A stretch of DNA of 64,000 nt from Panacagrimonas sp. GTDB lineage: Bacteria; Pseudomonadota; Gammaproteobacteria; Nevskiales; Nevskiaceae. Below the pieces are notes generated by a model. That model was not told the origin of the DNA. It made no database searches and was given only the letters and a program-made list of their open reading frames with translations. The position numbers and the translations under genes were made by a program. The stretch covers positions 62,001 to 126,000 of the forward strand of contig NZ_JAJFBP010000002.1 of the NCBI RefSeq assembly GCF_020697055.1, given 5' to 3'. Shown here piece by piece: positions 58,966 to 64,000 of the stretch. Within the stretch, counting starts at the first letter, position 1. Each line of letters begins with the position of its first letter.

Positions 58966-60009
58966 TCAGCGGATGAAGTCGCGCGCCGGATGGGCACGCG
59001 GATAGTTGCGCAGGAATTCGAAATAGCGCGCGAGCAGCGTGTCGGCCTTGGTCAGGAAGCCGACGCGGTGATGGATGCTGTCGAGGATCGGCTTGTCCTC
59101 GGCCGCGGTGCGCGCCAGCAGGAACTTGCCGTGGTCCAGGCGCTCGCGGACGGTCTTGCCGCCGTCGAGCTCGATGTCGCGCACCAGCACCGAGATGAAG
59201 ACGTTGTGCCGGCCCGGACGCGGCATCGAAAAGCCCGCCTGGATGCCCAGCCACCAGCCGTCGACCAGGCCCTGCTGGATGAACGTGCTGGTGCCGTAGA
59301 TGCCGGCTTCCCACGACAAGTCCTCGTTGTCGCGGTGATGCGCCTCGATGCGCATGCGAAAGCCGTACTGGTCCCACTTGGCCATGTTCATCGGATCGTC
59401 GCCCTTGTACTTGAATCCGTGGACGACGCTGATGTGCTGCGTGTCGGGCGTGTTGGACGCAAAGATCCACGGATCGCAGTTGTACAGATCCGACATGAAC
59501 GCCTCGTGCACGAGCTCGCTGTCCGGATACTGGTAGTCCGCGAGCTGCCACAGCGGCTCGACGCCGTTGAACGCGTAGATGATCCCGAAGCGCTCGACGC
59601 TCGGAAACGTGTACAGGCAGGCCTTGGGCGGCGGCGGAAAGCCCGCGCCGGTCTTCACGCACATGCCGTTGACGTCGTACTCCCACTGGTGGAACGCGCA
59701 TTGCACGCGCGTGCCGATCACCTTGCCGACCGACAGGTCGGCGCCCAGGTGCGGGCAGTACGCGCTCTGGATGCGCGCGACGCCATCGTCGCCGCGATAG
59801 ATCACGACGCGCCCGTCGAGGAAGTCGCGCCCGATGATCCGGCCCTTTTCCACCTCGCTCGACAAACAGATCGGGAACCACGACTGGCTGAACAATCCGT
59901 TCTCGCCTTCGGCGGGGATCGGCTTGCCGAAGAAGCGCTTGCGCTCGGACAGCGGGATCGGCGTGCGGCTCTCCGGCTCCTGCGCGGCGATCGGCGTGAG
60001 GTCGTTCAT
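58966..60009 (-). CDS. Rieske non-haem iron oxygenase, terminal oxygenase component
   Basis: A 347-residue protein. The Rieske cluster boxes are CPHLGA (Cys85, His87) and CAFHQWEYD (Cys104, His107). The mononuclear iron site is seen as NTPDTQHISVVHG, with Asp189, His192 and His197. The size and motif spacing resemble the single-subunit KshA-like oxygenases acting on steroids or other alicyclic compounds. No reductase gene is in this window. It is the first gene of the operon and has the shared element at 60067-60088 in front of it. Confidence 0.88.
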   Translation of the reverse strand: MNDLTPIAAQEPESRTPIPLSERKRFFGKPIPAEGENGLFSQSWFPICLSSEVEKGRIIGRDFLDGRVVIYRGDDGVARIQSAYCPHLGADLSVGKVIGTRVQCAFHQWEYDVNGMCVKTGAGFPPPPKACLYTFPSVERFGIIYAFNGVEPLWQLADYQYPDSELVHEAFMSDLYNCDPWIFASNTPDTQHISVVHGFKYKGDDPMNMAKWDQYGFRMRIEAHHRDNEDLSWEAGIYGTSTFIQQGLVDGWWLGIQAGFSMPRPGRHNVFISVLVRDIELDGGKTVRERLDHGKFLLARTAAEDKPILDSIHHRVGFLTKADTLLARYFEFLRNYPRAHPARDFIR

Positions 60010-60037
60010 GGGAGGGCTCCTGTCAGGCGACGGGCCG

Positions 60038-60088
60038 ATTGCAGCAAAGCCGTCGCGGGCGGCCTATCCGCCAAAAAGGGGGAGGCCG
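60038..60088 (-). promoter_or_regulatory. Promoter of the Rieske oxygenase operon with shared 22-base element
   Basis: On the minus strand a 22-base element (60088 to 60067) reads CGGCCTCCCCCTTTTTGG then CGGA. After exactly 23 bases comes TGCAAT (60043-60038), four of six -10 positions. The element ends 57 bases before the ATG. The second copy at 62801-62822 differs at one base and has the same gap to its -10. No -35 hexamer is visible, as expected for an activator-dependent promoter. The regulator encoded at 60199-62742 is the likely activator. Confidence 0.68.
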
Positions 60089-60109
60089 GCTTGTCCTGTC
60101 GAAAAGCCG

Positions 60110-60186
60110 GTAGGGCGGGGAAGCGAAGCGCATCCCGCCGGCTACACGAGGGCCACGGCGGGATGCGCTTCGCTTTCCCGCCCTAC
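60110..60186. repeat. Large inverted REP pair (GGCGGGA family)
   Basis: A GTAGGGCGGG element with arm AAGCGAAGCGCATCCCGCC at 60110-60139 is mirrored on the minus strand from 60186 to 60157. The two units can fold separately or pair with each other over about 30 bases with few mismatches. The GTAG heads point outward, the REPIN layout. It fills the space between the LuxR stop and the oxygenase promoter and may end the LuxR transcript. Confidence 0.78.
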
Positions 60187-60198
60187 CGCTTTAGATGC

Positions 60199-62742
60199 CT
60201 AGAGAACCCCCAACTCCCGCGCCTTCACGATCGCCTGCGATCTCAGCCCCACGCCGAGCTTTTCGTACAGGTGCTTGCGGTGGGTCTTCACCGTGGCCTC
60301 GGTGATCGACAGGCGCCGCGCCATCTCCTTGCTCGACAGGCCTTGCGCCAGGCACTGCAGGATGTCGGTCTCGCGCTGCGTGAGCAGCAGGCCGCCGCGC
60401 ATCGCGCCGGTCAGCCGGGCCGCTGGCGTGGCGCCCGTCGCGCCGGCCTTGGCGTACTCGGCGGCGAGCGCGAGCACGTGCGGCTCGATCGGGATCGGAT
60501 GCGATCGCGCGTGGCGCACGAGGTCGTCGACCCAGGCGGCGTTGTCCAGGAACGGCCGGCGCAGACCGCCGCGTTGGGCATCAGACACGCACTGCGTGAA
60601 GCGCTGCGCGGCGTCGCGGTGGCGCCGCTCGCGCAACGCCAGGTACGACGCGATCAGCCCGCCTTCGAGCGCCAGCACGCCGTCCGAATGCTCGCCGTTC
60701 CAGCGTTCGAACTGCGCCATCGCCTGTCCTGCCACGTCGAATGCCGCGCGTCCCAGCGCGCAGCGCGCCTTGACCAACCAGGCGGATGCGAGCACGCGCG
60801 CAGCAGCGGACGCCCGGGCGTCCGACGTCGAACCGATCGCCGCATCACACGCCGCCTCGGCGAGTTCGCCGCGCCCCTCGTCGAGATCGCGGCGCGCGCG
60901 GGCGATCGAAACGAGGGCGCGCAGGCGCGGCAGCGAGCGGCGCGTCGCCAGGTCGTCGACCTCCTCGAGCACGCGGTCCTCCAGCGTGCGTCCGCCGCGG
61001 CTGCGCGCGATCGCCATCGCGACCTGCAGGATGCGCGCGTAGGGCTCCAGCCAGGCGTGCAGGCGATTGAGCCCCGCCAGATCGCCGGCCTTGCGCTCGG
61101 CCTCGTCGTCGCGACCCGCGAGCCAGGCCGCGTGCGCGCCGAGCAGGTCGATCGTGCGGCATTCGCTGCTGGCTTCGCCGAACAGTTCCAGCGCCAGCGT
61201 CTGCGCCTGCTGCAACGGCGGGGCGGCCTCGTCGCAACGTCCCTGGCCGAGCAGCGCGAGCGCGTGCTGGACCTGGCCGTAGTACGCAACGTAGTGGCTG
61301 CCCTGCGCGTCGGCTTCGACGATCGCGACGCGCGCGGCCCGTGCCGCACGCTCGTAGCGACCGGCGTTGTTGAGAAGCGCCGCCTGCAGCGTCGCGGCAC
61401 CGGGAAACAGCAGCGGCTCCTCGTCTGCCGGATCGTGGCGCGGCTCGCCGAGCTGGCGGATCCGATCGTCGTCGACCTCCTCGTCGCGGTAGACCGCGAT
61501 CACCGCGCGCACCGAGGCGATGTCGTGGCCCATCCGGTCCAGCGCCTGCGGATTCGCCTCGAGCCGTTCGAGCGCCTGTCGCGCCTCCTCGATGCGGCCG
61601 GTCTGCGCCTGCCAGTAGATGCGCGCCAGCGCGGCTTTCGGAAACCGCGTCGCCAGCTCGGGGCCCGCACTGGCGGACGCCGGGCCCAGCGCCTGCAGGC
61701 CTTCGCGCAGGCTCAGCCGCCAGCCGCCGCTGCGTTCGGTGATCTGCGCTTCCAGCGCCGGGTCGCCGGTCTGCTGCGCGTGGCGCATCGCGTCGACGAA
61801 CCGCCCCGCCGCGGCGAAGTAGTGCGCGGCACGCCGCTGCAGCGTGCGATACGCCACCGGCACGTGCGCCAGCAGGCGGCGCTGCAGGAAGCGACGGAGC
61901 ACCGGGTGCAGCACCACGCGATCCCAGTCGCTCTGCGTGCGCGACAGCGGCAATCCGGATTCGGTCAGCGCGGCCAGGCGCGACCATGTCGCGCCCAGCT
62001 CCAGCGCTTCGAGCATTCCGGGCTCGACGGTGGGCACGATCGACACCTGCATCAGCAGCTTGATCTCGGCGGGCTGCAGCGGCGCGAGCAGTTCGTGTTC
62101 CAGGTACGGACCGACGCCGCCGACCAAGGCCTCGAGCTCGGCCTCCGACGACTCGCCGCACAGCACCGGCCAGCCCTCGGTGAGCTGCCACCACGCATCG
62201 GTGCGCGGCGCCTCGAGCTCGTCGGGCTGGATCGCCAGATCCGCCGCACGATGAAATCGCAGCGGCAGCAGCACCGACAACCGATCCACCGGCAGCAGCC
62301 AGGCGTTGCGACCGCTCACCAGCGTGCGACGACCCGGCGCGAGCTCCAGCACCACGCGCGCCACCAGCGACTGGATCGCCTTGGTCGGCGGCGCGCCGTC
62401 GATATCGACGATCAGCGCCGACGGTCCCGGCAAGCGTCGGCGAAGCTGCGCCAGCACGCGCTCGGCGTCGTCGACCTGCTCGATTCCAAACGTCCCGCCC
62501 AGCGATCGCAGCGCCTGCGGCATCGTGCTGTCGTGCTGCAGTCGCCACGTCCGCACCGGCGCGGATTCCGACTCCCAGCGCCGCGCGACCTGCGCGCCGA
62601 GCCAGGTCTTGCCGTAGCCGGCGGGCGCCGCGAGCACGACCAGGCCCGGCTGCGCGTCGCCGGCGAGCCGGTCGATCAGCGCGGCGCGCGGAAGAAAGCG
62701 CTCGGAGCGCGTCGGCCGCATCGGCGATGGAGGAGTGCGCAT
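60199..62742 (-). CDS. LuxR-family regulator with STAND ATPase (MalT-like)
   Basis: An 847-residue regulator. A Walker A motif AAPAGYGKTWLG (about 38-49) begins the ATPase, with a Walker B-like ALIVDIDG near 112. A long helical repeat region (about 300-740) follows, and the C-terminal LuxR helix-turn-helix (about 775-840) shows LLTQRETDILQCLAQGLSS, KEMARRL and ATVKTHRKHLYEKL. MalT-type proteins oligomerise on ATP and an inducer and activate promoters with GGGGA-GAGG-like boxes. It is flanked by two promoters sharing a GGGGGAGG-containing element and is probably their activator. Confidence 0.9.
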   Translation of the reverse strand: MRTPPSPMRPTRSERFLPRAALIDRLAGDAQPGLVVLAAPAGYGKTWLGAQVARRWESESAPVRTWRLQHDSTMPQALRSLGGTFGIEQVDDAERVLAQLRRRLPGPSALIVDIDGAPPTKAIQSLVARVVLELAPGRRTLVSGRNAWLLPVDRLSVLLPLRFHRAADLAIQPDELEAPRTDAWWQLTEGWPVLCGESSEAELEALVGGVGPYLEHELLAPLQPAEIKLLMQVSIVPTVEPGMLEALELGATWSRLAALTESGLPLSRTQSDWDRVVLHPVLRRFLQRRLLAHVPVAYRTLQRRAAHYFAAAGRFVDAMRHAQQTGDPALEAQITERSGGWRLSLREGLQALGPASASAGPELATRFPKAALARIYWQAQTGRIEEARQALERLEANPQALDRMGHDIASVRAVIAVYRDEEVDDDRIRQLGEPRHDPADEEPLLFPGAATLQAALLNNAGRYERAARAARVAIVEADAQGSHYVAYYGQVQHALALLGQGRCDEAAPPLQQAQTLALELFGEASSECRTIDLLGAHAAWLAGRDDEAERKAGDLAGLNRLHAWLEPYARILQVAMAIARSRGGRTLEDRVLEEVDDLATRRSLPRLRALVSIARARRDLDEGRGELAEAACDAAIGSTSDARASAAARVLASAWLVKARCALGRAAFDVAGQAMAQFERWNGEHSDGVLALEGGLIASYLALRERRHRDAAQRFTQCVSDAQRGGLRRPFLDNAAWVDDLVRHARSHPIPIEPHVLALAAEYAKAGATGATPAARLTGAMRGGLLLTQRETDILQCLAQGLSSKEMARRLSITEATVKTHRKHLYEKLGVGLRSQAIVKARELGVL

Positions 62743-62800
62743 CGACCAGAGAATTGCGCCGCGCGCGCAAACGCGTCAATCGGTGGGAGCGCACGCCGCG

Positions 62801-62851
62801 CGGCCTCCCCCTTTTTGGTGGAGCCTCGTGGCCTGCGCGCTCGCCTAGATT
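62801..62851 (+). promoter_or_regulatory. Promoter of the DJ-1/PfpI gene with shared 22-base element
   Basis: The element at 62801-62822 reads CGGCCTCCCCCTTTTTGG then TGGA and is identical to the copy at 60067-60088 at 21 of 22 bases. After 23 bases TAGATT (62846-62851) gives four of six -10 positions, at the same distance as in the other copy. The ATG at 62881 is 58 bases after the element. The site is also 58 bases upstream of the divergent LuxR ATG (62742), so autoregulation is possible. Confidence 0.68.
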
Positions 62852-62880
62852 CCGCAGCCCACGTTCCGGAGTCAGACGAG

Positions 62881-63561
62881 ATGAGCCACAAGGTGCTGCT
62901 GGTGACCACATCGCAGAGTCGTCTGGGCGACGACAACACCACCGCGGGCAGCTGGCTCGAGGAACTGGCGGCGCCGTACTACACGCTGCTCGACGCCGGA
63001 TGCACCGTCGATATCGCATCGGTGCGCGGCGGCGAAGCCCCGATCGATGCGGCGAGCGTGGTCGAACCCTGGCTCACCGATCACGGCCGCCGGCTGCTCG
63101 ACGACGCGCGCACGATGAAGCGCCTGCTGACGACGCCCTCGCTGCAGCAGGTGCGCGCCGCGGACTACGACGCGGTGTTCCTGGTCGGCGGCGCGGCGGT
63201 GATGGGCGACTTTCCCCACGATGGGTCGGTCGGCACGTTGCTGCGCGAGGCGCTCGACGGCGGCCGCATCGCCGGCGGCGTCTGCCACGGCGTGGCCGGC
63301 TTTCTCAATCCGGGCGTCGTCTCGAAGATCGCCGGGCGCCGGATGACCTGCATCAGCGATCGCGAAGACGCGCTGGCCGGCTACGACCGCCTGGTGCCGT
63401 TCATGCCCGAATCGCCGCTGCGCGCGGCCGGCGCGATGCTGTCGTTCGCCGCCGAACCGTTCGGATGCCATGCGGTGCGGGACGGCCGTCTGGTCACCGG
63501 TCAGAACCCGGCGTCGGCGGCGCGGTGCGCCACGTTGATCCTCGAAGCGTTGGCGGGGTGA
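62881..63561 (+). CDS. DJ-1/PfpI-family type 1 glutamine amidotransferase-like protein
   Basis: A 226-residue protein of the Hsp31-like branch of DJ-1/PfpI. The nucleophile elbow is GGVCHGVAGF with Cys135-His136, and Glu28 in GSWLEELAAPY is the likely acidic partner. VFLVGGAAVMGDFP matches the family motif around the GG turn. Relatives are glyoxalase III, deglycase or chaperone proteins. Here it is divergent from the LuxR gene and shares a promoter element with the Rieske oxygenase operon. Confidence 0.87.
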   Translation: MSHKVLLVTTSQSRLGDDNTTAGSWLEELAAPYYTLLDAGCTVDIASVRGGEAPIDAASVVEPWLTDHGRRLLDDARTMKRLLTTPSLQQVRAADYDAVFLVGGAAVMGDFPHDGSVGTLLREALDGGRIAGGVCHGVAGFLNPGVVSKIAGRRMTCISDREDALAGYDRLVPFMPESPLRAAGAMLSFAAEPFGCHAVRDGRLVTGQNPASAARCATLILEALAG

Positions 63562-63586
63562 CGTCGCGGCGGGATGCGCATCCGGA

Positions 63587-64000
63587 TCAGGCGGTCGCGG
63601 CACGCCTGATCGCCATCACCGGCCGGTGCGCCTCGCACAGCGTCGCCGCGCCGGCGCCGCCGACATTGAGGAAGATCACCTCGTCGATCAGCCCCTCATA
63701 GTCCTTCAGCCGGCGCGCGATCTGCGCGGGCGTGCCGACGAAGGCCAGGCGATCGGCCACGGCATCGTCGATCTGCTCCATCGCGGCGGGGATGTTTCCC
63801 TCGGGGACGTGCTTGGCGCATGCGTCGGCCGCCTTGCCGAACCCGTGCTCGCGCAGCAGGAAGTCGTAATACGGATGCGGGATCGGATGATAGAAGCTGC
63901 AGATCGTGGCCTTGATCGCGGCACGCGCACGATCCAGATCTTCGTCGACCGCGACGAGTCCGCCGGCGGGAAACGCAAGCGTCGCCGGATCGCGGCCCGC
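63587..64000 (-). CDS. Luciferase-like (LLM class) flavin oxidoreductase (partial, N-terminus outside window)
   Basis: The minus strand is open from the window edge to a stop at 63587-63589, giving about 137 C-terminal residues. The segments DLDRARAAIKATICSFYHP, YYDFLLREHGFG and DRLAFVGTPAQIARRLKDY (the GTPxxVxxRL-like pattern) followed by VIFLNVGG are typical of the C-terminal end of F420- or FMN-dependent luciferase-like enzymes. It converges on the DJ-1/PfpI gene with a 25-base gap. Confidence 0.82.
   Translation of the reverse strand, partial: AGRDPATLAFPAGGLVAVDEDLDRARAAIKATICSFYHPIPHPYYDFLLREHGFGKAADACAKHVPEGNIPAAMEQIDDAVADRLAFVGTPAQIARRLKDYEGLIDEVIFLNVGGAGAATLCEAHRPVMAIRRAATA

Noticed and set aside
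58966-60009. A definite 3-ketosteroid 9-alpha-hydroxylase assignment for the Rieske oxygenase
   Set aside because: Size and motifs resemble that group, but substrate specificity cannot be read from the motifs and no steroid ring-cleavage genes are in the window.
58990-63561. A 1523-residue plus-strand open frame
   Set aside because: Only its last 226 residues (the DJ-1/PfpI gene from 62881) are real. The rest is antisense to the oxygenase and LuxR genes.

Overview
The window is a piece of chromosome with high GC content (about two thirds by eye). It is densely packed, with many 4-base stop/start overlaps (ATGA or GTGA) inside operons. Gene content points to a Gammaproteobacterium, perhaps near the Xanthomonadales, Nevskiales or Steroidobacterales. 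The grounds are gatCAB divergent from an mreBCD-mrdA-rodA cluster, a complete mlaFEDCBA lipid transport operon, hslO, a DksA paralogue, and a catabolic gene set typical of steroid, aromatic or hydrophobic-acid degraders. The taxon is an inference, not a match. No rRNA, tRNA, CRISPR array, prophage or insertion sequence was seen.

Layout. (1) 1-10.6 kb, minus strand: hslO, a SET-domain protein and a thiolase (cut by the window edge). Upstream lies gatC-gatA, then a three-gene 2-oxoacid:acceptor oxidoreductase (flavoprotein/ferredoxin subunit, fused gamma-alpha subunit, beta subunit), then gatB; the redox genes sit inside the gat locus. (2) 10.9-21.0 kb, plus strand: the cell elongation and wall cluster mreB, mreC, mreD, mrdA, rodA, mltB, rlpA, dacA, followed by lipB. 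(3) 21.1-25.4 kb: a small secreted protein on the minus strand and the mla operon on the plus strand. (4) 25.5-33 kb: accessory region with an MFS transporter, a LysR regulator divergent from an atypical SDR, a decayed divergent pair (desaturase and AraC remnants), small proteins, an EamA transporter and a zinc alcohol dehydrogenase. (5) 33-39.9 kb: hybrid histidine kinase, then a sulfotransferase / DUF1214 / SDR operon divergent from an AraC regulator. (6) 39.9-45 kb: TetR and acyl-CoA dehydrogenase divergent from an acyl-CoA synthetase and serine hydrolase, with a clear palindromic operator between them. (7) 45-56.3 kb: flavin oxidoreductase, Rieske protein and PQQ dehydrogenase pair, SDR and AhpD-like pair, carbonic anhydrase, M20 peptidase, a second hybrid kinase and a DksA paralogue. 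(8) 56.3-64 kb: PhoD, a Rieske oxygenase operon, a MalT-like LuxR regulator, a DJ-1/PfpI protein and a partial luciferase-like oxidoreductase.

The most interesting signal is a 22-base element (21 of 22 identical) found twice, 57-58 bases ahead of the Rieske oxygenase operon and ahead of the DJ-1/PfpI gene. Both copies have the same orientation to their gene and the same 23-base gap to a -10-like hexamer. The two promoters flank the MalT-like regulator gene, so this looks like a small regulon with its operator. Other points are a deletion that seems to have removed the 5' halves of two divergent genes, a PQQ dehydrogenase without the vicinal cysteine pair and paired with a bc1-type Rieske protein, a DksA paralogue with one cysteine, an SDR lacking its catalytic tyrosine, and several families of GTAG-type palindromic intergenic repeats.
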